Shown one piece after another: positions 32,809 through 42,212 of a stretch of 64,000 bases of DNA. This DNA comes from CAYLUN01 sp964386865 (GTDB lineage Bacteria; Verrucomicrobiota; Kiritimatiellia; RFP12; UBA1067), in the NCBI GenBank assembly GCA_964386865.1, contig CAYLUN010000005.1, positions 72,741 to 136,740 of the forward strand. Reading direction: 5' to 3'. The notes beneath the pieces were generated by a model that had not been told where the DNA came from, ran no database searches, and worked only from the letters and a program-made list of their open reading frames with translations. Every line of letters starts with the position of its first letter. Position 1 is the first letter of the stretch. Both the position numbers and the translations under genes were made by a program.

Positions 32809-34809
32809 ATGTCTATGAAGCCCAGACGTTACCCTGCTGCATTCGCGACCTTGCTCCAATGGATCGCCGTCAACGTCACCGGGGCGATGGTCGGAGTCTC
32901 TGTTGCGTCGCAAAGTCGCGCCGCGGAGATCCTGATCGTGGGCGGCTCGATTGGGCTTGCGCAATGGCTTTTCCTCCGCCGGTTCTTTGCCCGCTCTTAC
33001 GGGTGGGCGCCGGCGACCCTACTCGGCGTACTGGCCGGCCTGCTGGGCGAGTGGGCCGCGCAAGGGCTCATGGAAGGGGGCACCGTCGGCGCCTTCAAGC
33101 CGAACGTGTGGACCGTGTGGGCCTGGTTTTTGGGTGTCGGCGCCGTGATGGGCGCGGCGGTCGGAACGCTCCAGTGGCTGGTGTTGCGGCGGTGGCGTCC
33201 GCGGGCGGCAGGGTGGATTCCCGTTTCGGTTCTTGCCTGGATGGCGGTGTATCTTGCCATCATCGCTCTCCCGCAGTTGATTTTTCACAGGTTTGCTTCG
33301 TCAGCTTCGATTGCTGCCATGGCGCTTATCTTTATCGGGCAAAGCGTGCTTACCGGAGTGGCCCTGCTGGGTTTGCGGCCATCGAAAATGGAAAACGGTT
33401 CAATCGCGGATCGTGGCTCTTGGCGACGCCTCGGGCTGGATACGGCGATCAGTCTGACCGCGTTGGTTCTCTTGGTTTGCCTGTTCTATGCCGAGGAAAA
33501 TTGGAGGGGCGGGCGGGCGCTGGAGAGGTTTAAGCTGGAAATGACGGCCAAAGGCGAGCATCTGGATTGGGCGTACTTCATTCCGCCGCCGGTGGCCGAC
33601 GAGGAGAACTTCTTCAAAGCGCCGCAGATGGCGGAGTGGTTTCGGAGGCCCCTCGTGCCGCAGAGAGACGTTAAGCTTCCCATCGAATGGCCCAGCAAGT
33701 GGGAGGCGGTGCCTCAAACGGAACCGATCGTCCACGTTTCGGACGGAAAAGATTACCCAGCTTCTGTCCTCATCAGCTGGTTTGACCGCTACGATGCCGA
33801 ATTCAAGCTGCTGGCGGCGGCTTGCCAGCGCCCCAAGGCGCGACTGGATTCGGATTATAGGGCGCCTTGGGCTCACGCGACTCCGTATTTCTTCAATTCC
33901 AGGCAGATCGCCCAGATGCTGACGGCGCGTTCCAAAGCCTACTTGTTCAAAGGCCAGCCCGCTCTGGCGCTGCGGGACTTAACGATGCTGGCCCGGCTGA
34001 CGGATTGTCTGGATGACCGGACAACGCTGGTTTCGGCTATGATCCGCGTCGCGATGGCCAACCTCTACCTTTCGGTCGTTCAGGAAGGAATGGCTCGACG
34101 CCTTTGGGATGAATCGCAGCTTCAAGTTATCCGCCAGCACGTGCGCTCGATGGAACTCATAGCGGGCTTTGCACAGGCGATGCGGGGCGAGCGCGCGGCC
34201 CTTTTCTTCTTCGAGAAGGTGTCGCGCGACCCCCAACTCATGCGTGACGTGTGCTCTTCGTCTCTTGACCCATACACCGTGTTTCTCCGCTTTGGGCCTA
34301 GCGGTTGGGTTTGCCAGAACCTCTCTCTCGGCGGGCGCCTTTACCAACTCTCCCTAGACGGGGTGAACGAAAAGGAGAACCGGGTCTTTCCGGCTCGCCT
34401 GGCCCAAGCCATGGAGCAAGCGGAGAAAGCGTTCCAGGGGTTTCCTCCGTATTGTACGCTGGTCGCCCTCGCCTTTCCGTACTTTGGTAAATCTGTCGAA
34501 GCCGTCGCGGCCACTCAAACGCTGGCACATCAAGCTCTGATCGCCTGTGCCTTGGAGCAGCACCGGCGTGCTCTCGGTGAGTATCCCGCCACGCTCGCCG
34601 AGTTGGTTCCGCGGTTCATCGAGCGACTGCCCCATGACGTTGTCACCGGAAACCCGCTCATCTATCGGCGCAACGGAAATGGGAAGTTCCTGCTCTATTC
34701 GGTGGGGTGGAATGAGAAAGACGATGGCGGCAAGGATTCGGGCCCCTCGCGCTTCGGATGCTCTGACCGCCTCGACTGGGCGTGGGCCAGTTCCACAGGG
34801 GAAGAGTGA
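32809..34809 (+). CDS. Membrane protein with large C-terminal domain, unknown function
   Basis: 666 residues. The N-terminal 200 residues have about seven hydrophobic helices with charged RRWRPR-type loops (TLLQWIAVNVTGAMVGV, TLLGVLAGLLGEWAAQG, AVGTLQWLVL). A further helix at about 205-225 (AISLTALVLLVCLFY) starts the second part, a soluble helix-rich domain running to the end. Its final portion (LEQHRRALGEYPATLAELVP, then VTGNPLIYRRNGNGKFLLYS and VGWNEKDDGG) is a pattern I know from many Verrucomicrobia-type hypothetical proteins. It may be a fusion of a membrane sensor and that conserved domain. Base composition is visibly lower in G+C than the neighbours. No function can be given. Confidence 0.82.
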   Translation: MSMKPRRYPAAFATLLQWIAVNVTGAMVGVSVASQSRAAEILIVGGSIGLAQWLFLRRFFARSYGWAPATLLGVLAGLLGEWAAQGLMEGGTVGAFKPNVWTVWAWFLGVGAVMGAAVGTLQWLVLRRWRPRAAGWIPVSVLAWMAVYLAIIALPQLIFHRFASSASIAAMALIFIGQSVLTGVALLGLRPSKMENGSIADRGSWRRLGLDTAISLTALVLLVCLFYAEENWRGGRALERFKLEMTAKGEHLDWAYFIPPPVADEENFFKAPQMAEWFRRPLVPQRDVKLPIEWPSKWEAVPQTEPIVHVSDGKDYPASVLISWFDRYDAEFKLLAAACQRPKARLDSDYRAPWAHATPYFFNSRQIAQMLTARSKAYLFKGQPALALRDLTMLARLTDCLDDRTTLVSAMIRVAMANLYLSVVQEGMARRLWDESQLQVIRQHVRSMELIAGFAQAMRGERAALFFFEKVSRDPQLMRDVCSSSLDPYTVFLRFGPSGWVCQNLSLGGRLYQLSLDGVNEKENRVFPARLAQAMEQAEKAFQGFPPYCTLVALAFPYFGKSVEAVAATQTLAHQALIACALEQHRRALGEYPATLAELVPRFIERLPHDVVTGNPLIYRRNGNGKFLLYSVGWNEKDDGGKDSGPSRFGCSDRLDWAWASSTGEE

Positions 34810-34862
34810 TAAAAAAGCGCTCGGGTTACTGCCGATACCTGTCTCGAATGGCGCTGCTCGGG

Positions 34863-34912
34863 TGGAAGCGACGCCCCGGCGATTCGCGCACGCGGCGGGG
34901 GCGCCGCGTCTA
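34863..34912 (+). repeat. GCGCCGCGTCTAC-type dispersed repeat, copy 1
   Basis: A 50-bp block starting GGAAGCGACGCCCC and ending GCGCCGCGTCTAC matches one of equal length at 57577-57626; both end in ...GGCGCCGCGTCTAC with a GCGGCG run before it. Both lie in spacers after gene ends. It could fold by its GCGGCG/CGCCGC parts. Confidence 0.75.
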
Positions 34913-34970
34913 CGATGCGAGTCTAGCCGTTGCGGCGTTGCCTCGCGTGGGATGGCGTGCGGCCTCGCGA

Positions 34971-35000
34971 GCCGCGGACGCACAGACGCGCGTCCCTCCC
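34971..35000 (-). repeat. GGGAGGGACG-type palindromic repeat, copy 2
   Basis: Reads GGGAGGGACG-N11-GTCCGCGGC on the minus strand, same spacing as the copy at 30201. It lies in the spacer 34810-35037, which holds no gene. Confidence 0.8.
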
Positions 35001-35037
35001 GGCGAGGTTCGTCGTTCCGGGTTCGGTCGCAGGGTTG

Positions 35038-37851
35038 TTACTCCACGATCACGTACAGCGTGCCGCTCGGAAAAGCGAAGGTGCCGTTTTGGATGGCGAC
35101 ATCGGCAACCGGGAGGCCGTTTGCGTCGAGGGCGCGGGCGCGGGTCAGGCCGCGGTTGCGCAGGGTGACTTGAAGCTTCGGCGTTTCCACGGCCCACGGC
35201 GCGCGGCCGTAGTCCGTCACGCGCCAGCCTGGCGTCGGCTTGCCGCCCTCGGGGGTGATCGAGGTCGGCCGGCAGCGCCAGCCGGTGGGGCGGCAGGGCA
35301 TGCCGACCTGCACGAGGACGCGCTTCGATAGCGACAGCGGCTGGTCGTCGAGCGGCACGCACAGCACGGTTCCGAAGGCGTTCTCGCAACGGACCGAGAC
35401 GTCGGCGAGGTCGAACGCCTGCCGGTTCTTAAAGTGCGCGGCCACGCCCTGGCACTTGGGCGCGTTGACGGTGCAGGTGCCCGGGCCGGTGCTCAGCTCG
35501 ATCTCGCCCGTCACGCTCTTAACGGTCACACCGCTCGCTTCGTGTTTGATGAGCGTCTTGAGGTCGGCGGCGCGCGTTTGAGCTTCCGACGAATCGTAGA
35601 CTGCGGTGACGGGCCCCGCGAGGAAGGCGTAGGGGTCGACGCCGGACTTGACCGAGGAGGCCGGGGCGATGTCGCCTGCGTCGCGGTTCGGGTCGAAGGC
35701 GGCGGCCTCGGCGATGATCGGGGTGCGGCCGGACCAGATCGCCTGCAGCGAGCGGTGCTCCTCTACCACGGGCGCGCCGCGCCGCACGTAGCCGCGGCGG
35801 AAGGCGAGCGACGCGGCCGGGAACTGGCCGACCATGTCGGGCGTGGCGCAGACCCACTTCTGCTGCGAGGGCATGAAGCCGTTGGCCGATTGCGGCGGGG
35901 TCCACTCCTCGGTGCCGGTGGCGAACCAGTAGTAGGCGTCGAATCCGGTCAGGCCGCTGTACACGCTCACGAGGAAGGGGCCTTCGGCGGCGAAGGCGTT
36001 CGGGAAGACCCACGCGCTCTCGGTCACGAGCATGGGGTGGCCCTTGACCTGCTTGAGGGCGAGCGGGAAGGAGAGGGTGGCGTCGGTCAGCGCGGAGTCG
36101 CTGGTGAAGGCGTCGCCGGCCATGATGGCCCAGCCGTTGTTGGGGCCGGTGTGGACGCCGCCGAAGTAGCGGTTCACGGCGAGCACCTCGCAGGCCGTGT
36201 AGCTGTAGCGCTCGGCGTCATTCAGGAGGACGGTGTCGGCGGTGCGCCAGTTGCCCGCGTTGACGAGCACCGGACACTTCAGGTCCTGGCGCACGTAGTC
36301 GGCGATCATGCGGTTGAAGCGGAACATGGCTTCGGCCCAGAAGGCGAGCTGGTCGTCGAGCCGCTTGCCCTGGCCAGCCTTCTGGCGGCGCGCGTCGGCG
36401 GTCATGTTCCAGACGAGGCGCAGGTCTAGCACGCCTGCGGCCGCGTCGTCGCCGGGCATGCGGTCGTTGCCCCAGGCGGCGACGGCGGCGTCGAGCGAGC
36501 CGTAGCGCGTGGCCGCCCAGTCGCCGAACTGCCGGCCGAGGCGCCGCTTCGGCTCGCCCTTGAGGCCCTGCACGGTCCAGAAGAGCAGGCTGTCTTCGTT
36601 CTGGATCTGGAAGATCGCGAGGGCCGGCTCCTGCGCGAGTGTCTTGCCGCCGAGCGCGGGCGAAGGCGTGGTGAAGAGCGTCTTGAGCCAGGCCTTGTAG
36701 GCGGCTTGCAGCTTCTCGTCGAAGAAGAGCAAGGCGTGGTGGCTGCCCTTCCAGTCGGTGCCCCACCGCGCGTCGTCGCTCTGCATGGTGTTAGCCCAGT
36801 AGGGCGAGACGGTGGTGTAGATGCCGGCCCGCTTCATCGCACCCACGGTGCGCCAGATCCACTCCACCTCGGACTGCTTCACGTCGGTGAGGGCCGCGCC
36901 GGGGTCGGCTTTTAGGTCGGGGTTGATGTGGGTGTGCAGCCGCACCATATTGACGCCGCGCTTGGCCAGCCAGCGCGCGTGGTGGTCGAGGTCGGGCGGC
37001 CCCGCTTTCCACTGGGGCCGCTTTTGGAAGGGCCGCTCGCGGTCCACGTCGGTGTTGATGGCCCAGACGCGCAGCGGCTGGCCGTCGCCCCGCGCGAAGT
37101 CGCCGTCGGGGGTCGCCTTGACCCAGCCCGTGGCGCCGGCCTCGGGCTCGTTGAGCGCGCGCAGGTCGAGCAGCGCATCCGGGCTGAACGCGTCGCGGGC
37201 GGGCTCGAAGGCCCAGGTCGGAACCGGCGGCGCCTCGGGTGTTTTGGATACCGCAGCCAGGGGCGGCGCGTCCGCGGCGGGCTTGCCGCGGCTGACCCAC
37301 ACCTTGTCCACGGCCAGTCCCAGCGGCCTCTTCTGAAGGCTCCAGAAGTAGGTCCAGCACACCTCGCCCGGCTTGGGGGCGTTGCCGCGGTTCGGGCCCA
37401 TGGTGGCCTTGAACTCGCTGAAGGGGATGCTGACTAAGTGCCAGGCGTCGGGCGCGGCGCCCGCCAGAGGCGCCTTCGCCTCGTACAGGCTCATGTCTTT
37501 CGCGTCCTGCCCGGGCGCTTTGCAGAAGATGAAGACTTGGTACCACTGCGGGTCGTCGAGTTTTGCCCAGTAGTTGAAATAGAGGTCAGGCTCGACGGCG
37601 AAGTGGCCCTTGACCCAGGCGGGGTTGGACTTCAGATCTTCGCCGGGCTTGGCGGCAGCCGCGCCGCGCGAGCCCTGCGGCAGGCCTTCGTCGACGAGCA
37701 GGCCCGCCTCCCATTGAGGCGGGAGCCCGTCCTCGAACGCCTCGCTGAACACGGAGGCTCCCGCCTGCTGTCCGGACGCCATCGCGCAGCACGCGGCCGC
37801 GACGCCTACGCTGAACAACAACCGCCGTCTGTTCCCGCCCCGATTCGCCAT
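35038..37851 (-). CDS. Secreted clan-A-like glycosidase with N-terminal CBM-like domain
   Basis: 937 residues from the ATG at 37851 (GGGGAGA upstream; signal peptide RRRLLFSVGVAAACCAMASG); the frame opens earlier without signals. Residues about 35-220 form a beta-sandwich CBM-like domain (FAVEPDLYFNYWAKLDDPQW). A TIM barrel follows from WAINTDVDRERPF. Probable acid/base is the Glu in AIFQIQNEDSLLFW and probable nucleophile the Glu in MLVTESAWVFP, the positions seen in its relatives at 19995 and 42213. The C-terminal part is beta-rich. The catalytic class is therefore retaining, GH5/GH-A-like, but exact family and substrate are not assignable. A promoter is proposed at 37953-37925. Confidence 0.85.
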   Translation of the reverse strand: MANRGGNRRRLLFSVGVAAACCAMASGQQAGASVFSEAFEDGLPPQWEAGLLVDEGLPQGSRGAAAAKPGEDLKSNPAWVKGHFAVEPDLYFNYWAKLDDPQWYQVFIFCKAPGQDAKDMSLYEAKAPLAGAAPDAWHLVSIPFSEFKATMGPNRGNAPKPGEVCWTYFWSLQKRPLGLAVDKVWVSRGKPAADAPPLAAVSKTPEAPPVPTWAFEPARDAFSPDALLDLRALNEPEAGATGWVKATPDGDFARGDGQPLRVWAINTDVDRERPFQKRPQWKAGPPDLDHHARWLAKRGVNMVRLHTHINPDLKADPGAALTDVKQSEVEWIWRTVGAMKRAGIYTTVSPYWANTMQSDDARWGTDWKGSHHALLFFDEKLQAAYKAWLKTLFTTPSPALGGKTLAQEPALAIFQIQNEDSLLFWTVQGLKGEPKRRLGRQFGDWAATRYGSLDAAVAAWGNDRMPGDDAAAGVLDLRLVWNMTADARRQKAGQGKRLDDQLAFWAEAMFRFNRMIADYVRQDLKCPVLVNAGNWRTADTVLLNDAERYSYTACEVLAVNRYFGGVHTGPNNGWAIMAGDAFTSDSALTDATLSFPLALKQVKGHPMLVTESAWVFPNAFAAEGPFLVSVYSGLTGFDAYYWFATGTEEWTPPQSANGFMPSQQKWVCATPDMVGQFPAASLAFRRGYVRRGAPVVEEHRSLQAIWSGRTPIIAEAAAFDPNRDAGDIAPASSVKSGVDPYAFLAGPVTAVYDSSEAQTRAADLKTLIKHEASGVTVKSVTGEIELSTGPGTCTVNAPKCQGVAAHFKNRQAFDLADVSVRCENAFGTVLCVPLDDQPLSLSKRVLVQVGMPCRPTGWRCRPTSITPEGGKPTPGWRVTDYGRAPWAVETPKLQVTLRNRGLTRARALDANGLPVADVAIQNGTFAFPSGTLYVIVE

Positions 37852-37924
37852 ATCCGATTCTCCCCTGCTGCGCCGCGTGCGCCCGGCTCCGCGGGCGGCG
37901 GCAACTGATCGACTTCTGATACGC

Positions 37925-37953
37925 AGTATACCATGACGCGCGCAGTCAGGGAA
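37925..37953 (-). promoter_or_regulatory. Promoter of the 37851 glycosidase-like gene
   Basis: On the minus strand: TTCCCT (37953-37948), 17-bp spacer, TATACT (37930-37925). The -35 is the same hexamer, at the same spacing, as before the beta-helix operon (8446). Confidence 0.45.
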
Positions 37954-37989
37954 GCGAGCCATGGCCGGTCTGTGGGTGCCAGATTTTCC

Positions 37990-38302
37990 GGATTTTCACT
38001 TCCGCTTCCGCGCGTCCCGGTCGGAAACTCCGGTCGCTTCGGTCTCGGGTGTCCAGCGAGTCCCAGGTCGGCGGGAACGACTCCCGGGGCCGGGGCAATA
38101 GCGGGACGGGTCAGAATGGCGAACAGATGAACGACGGCTCGGCTCAGCCTCGCCCCCCCAGGCCTATGGACAAGACGGGCGCTGGAGGGCGAAGCTGTGC
38201 TGAGCCGTTACAACCAATACGCGGCTGTACCGCGAACAAACGACGGGCCGACTTATCGTAGAAGCGGCGTCCTCGCCGCTTCTACGGGCGGGCACACACC
38301 GG
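37990..38302. repeat. Gene-free spacer with two repeat elements
   Basis: Between the 37925 promoter and the PATR gene end there is no credible gene. Seen: at 38135-38161, on the minus strand, CTGGGGGGGCGAGGCTGAG plus CCGAGCCG, a copy of the element at 57660. A loosely inverse partner lies at about 38190 (GGAGGGCGAAGCTGTGCTGA). At 38258-38285 there is a perfect 11-bp stem GTAGAAGCGGC/GCCGCTTCTAC with a 6-nt loop, a probable terminator or repeat just beyond the PATR gene stop. Confidence 0.7.
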
Positions 38303-41300
38303 CTAGTTCAGCAAGATCATCGTGCCGCCGTAGCCGTGAAGGACGTTCAGGGTGCCGGTGCCCAAGAAGTGCTCGTCGTTGATGAACGTGGCGCCACTGC
38401 CCGATGCGCCGTAAGTGCCGGCCTGCTTCTCGTTGTCGCCGAACAGGAGGTAGCCCACGGTCTCGCTGACGCCGGCCAGGTTGACTTTCGCACCGCCGCC
38501 GTCGGCGATACGGAGCGTGGCGCTGTCGGCGATCACCACCGAGTTCGAGAGCGTCAGCGTGCCGCCAGCCACCGAGACGAAGGCGCTGTTCGCGCCGAAG
38601 GTCCCCGTGGCGCTCACGGTCAGCGTGCCGTTGCTGACGATGTACGCGCCGGAGTTGACGTTCGTGCCGGTCAGCAACAACGAGCCCGTGCCGGCCTTGA
38701 CGAGCGAGACGCCGCCTTCGATGGTGCTGCCGTCTTTGCCGAAGGAGTTGGCTGCCGTGTTGTTGACGATCAGGGTGGCGGGCAGCGCGCTGATAATGCG
38801 CTGTGTCCCGTTCGAGGGATAATAGTGTAGGTCCGCGAGCGAGGCGATCGTCTGGCTCTTGCCGTTGAGGTCGAGCACGGCGTTGTTGTTGACGCCGCTG
38901 TTCTTGCCGATGTTCAGCGCCAGCGTTGCCGGCAGCGCGTCCGAGGCTCCGAGCCTGATGATGCCCTGGTTGATGTTAAGCGTGCCGCAGACGTTGTTGG
39001 TCGAGTTGATGACAACGGTGCCATAGTCGTCGCGGTTGATCGCCATCGCGGGGATGTAGAGCCGGCTGTTGACGGTGACGGTGCCGCCGCCGCGGAAGGA
39101 GAGGCTGCTGGCCGCTCCGGTGATGGTGTCCTCTCCTGAGAGACCCACGACCAAGGTGCCGCCGCCGTTGTCGGAGCCGATATAGGTCGGCCCGCTAGCC
39201 AAGACGATGTTGCCGTCCCAGGTGGCTGATCCGGCTGAGGCGTACCGCAGCGCGGCCCGGTAGCCGGAAGGCCCGCCTTCGAGCGTGAGGGTCTCGTCCG
39301 CCACGGTGATGCCGTTGCCGAGAACCACTTTGTTTTCCGTTGTGCCGGTTCCGCCGTTAACCGTTGTGCCGGCCGTGGTCGCGCCCAACGCGCTGGCGTG
39401 GTTGACGTTCAGAGCGGTCCCGGACGTGTTGAAGACGCCGACGGAAGTGGGGCCGGTGTAGGTGTTGGCGCCGGAGAGCGTCGAGGCGCTGGCCGTACTG
39501 GCGCTGACCGCGCCCGAGCCTGCGATGATCGCGCTGACCGTGCCGCCCTTCAGGTCGATGGACGAGGTGGTGGAGAGCGAGCCCGAGGTGCCCGTGATGC
39601 TGGCGCCGCCCTCGACGGTGACGGTTCCGACGGTATCCGAGAAGGTGCCGAGCAGGAGAACCGAGGTGCTGCCGGTGACCGTCACCGCGCCGGCGCCGAT
39701 CGCGTCGTTGACGCCGTAGGCCAGCCGGCCCGCCCGGATGATGGTCGCGCCGCTGTGGGTGTTCGCGTTCGCGAGCGTGAGCGTGTTCGTGCCCCACTTG
39801 GTGAGGGTGCTTGCGCCTGCGAGGCCGCCGACGCCGGAGAAGGTGTAGGCGTTCACACCGTTGCTGACGACGACGGAGGTGGGCCGGACGGTCGTCGTGA
39901 GGTCGATGGCGGGCGAGGCGGAGCCGGCGTCGTCGAAGAGGACGCTGTCGAGGTCGAAGAAGACGTCCGCGCCCGCGCCGTTGTTCCAGAACGCCGAGGT
40001 GTTGATATCCCACAGGTTGCCGCTGCCGCCGACCCAGGTCAGGTTCAAGCCGGTGCCGCCTGCGGCCACGTCGAGCGTGACGCTGGTCAGGCCGACTGTG
40101 AGCGTCGCGTTGCGGGGAGCCGGATCGAGGGTGAGCGAGCCGCTGCCGCTCTGAGTAGCATAGGTCAGCAGCGTGTAGGTGCCGGCGGGCAGGCTGCCGT
40201 TCAGGAGGTTGAGGGCGAGCGTGTTCGCGCCGTTGAGGGCGAAGTCGCCGGCGACCGCGATCGAGTCGTTGGCGCCGCTGCTGGGGACGTCGAACGTGAG
40301 GGCCGCGCCGGTGAGGGACAGGTTGCTCTGGAGGGTAAGGGCTCCAACCGTTGCGCTGCCGCCGGGCGTGATGACGGCCCCCGCTGCGGTGGACACGGCG
40401 CCTTGAACGGTCAGGGTGCCGGCGAGGGTGCCGCCGCTGTTGACGGTCGAGCCGCCCCGGACGGTGCCGGTGCCGGCGAGCGTGCCGCCGTTGACCGTCA
40501 CGCTGCCGGTGCCGCTGGCCACCGCGCTGTTGATGAGCAGTGTGCCGGCGCTGACGGTCGTGCCGCCCGAGTAGGCGCAGTTCGTGCCGCTCAGGGTGAG
40601 GGTGGCGTTGCCCTGCTTGACGAGGCTGAAGTTGGCGCCGCCGCTGATGCCGAGGGAGCCGTCGAAGGAGGTGGCGGAGGCGGTGTTGAGGGTGAGCGTC
40701 GAAGCGGTCGCAGAGGTGTTGACGACGCGGTATTTGCCGGGGGCTGCCGACCCGATCCGGGAGAGCCCGGCGAGCTGCTGGTTCTTACCGTTGAGGTCGA
40801 GGGTCGTGCTCGTGGCGAGTACAGGGTCGGTGATGTTCATGGCGAGCGCCGTGCTCGTGGGCAGGGCGTCGCTGACGCCGAGCTTCAGCGTACAGTTGGC
40901 GATGCCGTCGTTGTTGAACAGCGTCGTGTTGCCGCTGTAGGTGGCCGCGGCGTTCAGGTTGAAGGTGGCGTTGTGGGTCGCGTCGCTGCCGCCGCGTCCG
41001 GCGATGGTGAGCGGCCCCGTACCCGAGATGACGCCCGAGAGCGTGGTGTTGTAGGTGACGCCGTAGCTGCCGATCGTCGAGCCGCCGCTCGCGAGCGTGA
41101 TCGCGCCGGGCCAAGTGACCGTGGTGCTCCCTCCGCTGTTGAAGTAGAGCGCGCCGTAGGTGTTGCCACCGCCGTTACCCGCGAGCGTGAGGGGCATGCT
41201 GGTGTAGGTGACGCCACCGTTGGGCTGGAGCGCGCCGCCGCTGGCCACGTTCGCGCTGGCGAAGCCGCTGAGATTGGCGCCGAAGCCGAGGCTGCCGGCC

Positions 41301-42034
41301 GCGACTTGGAGCGTGGCGCTGCCGCCGGGCCCGCTCGCGTTGCGGTTATTCAGGCGGAGAGAGCCCGCGCCGGTCTTGGTGAAGCCGGTGACGTTGGTGA
41401 AGGCGTAGGTGCCGGTCGAGGGGTTAAGCTGCAGCTCGCCCGCCGCGACCGAGAACGCGGCCGGCACGTTGGTGACCGAAATCGCGTCCAGGCGGAGCGT
41501 GCCGCCGCCGGTGGTCTTGTTGATCGTGGTCCAGTCGATCGGGTTGAGGGGGCCGATCGCCAGCATGTTGGCGTAGACCGCGTTGTAGACTAGGGAGCTG
41601 AAGCCGGAAACGGTGTTTGTGAGAAAGGCGTTGCGGCCGCCCCACTTGGAAAGGCCCAGCGACAGGTTCACCGGCACGCCGATGGTGAGGTCGACGTTGT
41701 TGCTGATGGTGGGGAGCGTGCCAGCGAAGACCAGGCCCGCGCCCGCGCCGCCGCTGCCCGCGTTGATGAAGCAGGCGACGTCGTTGGCCGCACCCAGGTC
41801 GTCGTAGGTGAGCCTGTTCACCGTGAACGGCGTGCTGTTGTCGAGCGTGAGCGTGACGGCGGCCGCATAGTCATTCGTGATCAGGACGACCGCGCCGGAC
41901 CCGTCCGGGACGGACGCAGGCGAGTGCCAGTTTCCGGCCGAGTTCCATGAGCCGTTTCCGCTAGGCACCCAGCTTTGGGCGAGGGCAGACGAGGCGAGAC
42001 AGAGGCCGACGAGAACGCGAATGCAACCTTTCAT
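38303..42034 (-). CDS. Secreted PATR (autotransporter-associated beta-strand repeat) protein
   Basis: 1243 residues: signal peptide (MKGCIRVLVGLCLASSALAQ) and then a long low-complexity beta-helix rich in Gly, Ser, Thr and Asn. Diagnostic units are TLTLSGTNCAYSGGTTVSAG, LVKAGTGSLLLTGTNVNSG and TLTVSATGTFG, the repeats associated with bacterial outer-surface passenger proteins. A bulge near the middle reads LTWVGGSGNLWDINTSAFW, another recurrent PATR feature. The C terminus (LNVLHGYGGTMILLN) has neither a beta-barrel nor a recognisable PEP-CTERM anchor, so how it stays at the surface is unclear. AAAGGAG lies before the start, and a good promoter at 42088-42059. Probably a surface adhesin or scaffold; no enzyme motif. 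Confidence 0.9.
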   Translation of the reverse strand: MKGCIRVLVGLCLASSALAQSWVPSGNGSWNSAGNWHSPASVPDGSGAVVLITNDYAAAVTLTLDNSTPFTVNRLTYDDLGAANDVACFINAGSGGAGAGLVFAGTLPTISNNVDLTIGVPVNLSLGLSKWGGRNAFLTNTVSGFSSLVYNAVYANMLAIGPLNPIDWTTINKTTGGGTLRLDAISVTNVPAAFSVAAGELQLNPSTGTYAFTNVTGFTKTGAGSLRLNNRNASGPGGSATLQVAAGSLGFGANLSGFASANVASGGALQPNGGVTYTSMPLTLAGNGGGNTYGALYFNSGGSTTVTWPGAITLASGGSTIGSYGVTYNTTLSGVISGTGPLTIAGRGGSDATHNATFNLNAAATYSGNTTLFNNDGIANCTLKLGVSDALPTSTALAMNITDPVLATSTTLDLNGKNQQLAGLSRIGSAAPGKYRVVNTSATASTLTLNTASATSFDGSLGISGGANFSLVKQGNATLTLSGTNCAYSGGTTVSAGTLLINSAVASGTGSVTVNGGTLAGTGTVRGGSTVNSGGTLAGTLTVQGAVSTAAGAVITPGGSATVGALTLQSNLSLTGAALTFDVPSSGANDSIAVAGDFALNGANTLALNLLNGSLPAGTYTLLTYATQSGSGSLTLDPAPRNATLTVGLTSVTLDVAAGGTGLNLTWVGGSGNLWDINTSAFWNNGAGADVFFDLDSVLFDDAGSASPAIDLTTTVRPTSVVVSNGVNAYTFSGVGGLAGASTLTKWGTNTLTLANANTHSGATIIRAGRLAYGVNDAIGAGAVTVTGSTSVLLLGTFSDTVGTVTVEGGASITGTSGSLSTTSSIDLKGGTVSAIIAGSGAVSASTASASTLSGANTYTGPTSVGVFNTSGTALNVNHASALGATTAGTTVNGGTGTTENKVVLGNGITVADETLTLEGGPSGYRAALRYASAGSATWDGNIVLASGPTYIGSDNGGGTLVVGLSGEDTITGAASSLSFRGGGTVTVNSRLYIPAMAINRDDYGTVVINSTNNVCGTLNINQGIIRLGASDALPATLALNIGKNSGVNNNAVLDLNGKSQTIASLADLHYYPSNGTQRIISALPATLIVNNTAANSFGKDGSTIEGGVSLVKAGTGSLLLTGTNVNSGAYIVSNGTLTVSATGTFGANSAFVSVAGGTLTLSNSVVIADSATLRIADGGGAKVNLAGVSETVGYLLFGDNEKQAGTYGASGSGATFINDEHFLGTGTLNVLHGYGGTMILLN

Positions 42035-42058
42035 GACAACTCCTTTAACTTATCTAGT

Positions 42059-42088
42059 ATTATCGCCGAGAAGGTTGCTGCCCGTCAA
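42059..42088 (-). promoter_or_regulatory. Sigma70-like promoter of the PATR gene
   Basis: On the minus strand: TTGACG (42088-42083), 18-bp spacer, GATAAT (42064-42059); 5/6 and 5/6 matches. The start codon is 25 bp downstream with AAAGGAG between. Confidence 0.65.
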
Positions 42089-42212
42089 CCGCTCTTTCGG
42101 ATGGACAAACGTCCAGCGTCGCTGGCCCGAGATACAATCCGCTTGAACCCTTCGCTCCGACGGTCGTATGATGCGGTCAACGCGTGGGCTGGTGCGAAAA
42201 GAGGGGGTGCGG

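Noticed and set aside
38303..42034. Classical type V autotransporter
   Set aside because: The PATR repeats suggest a passenger, but there is no C-terminal beta-barrel domain.
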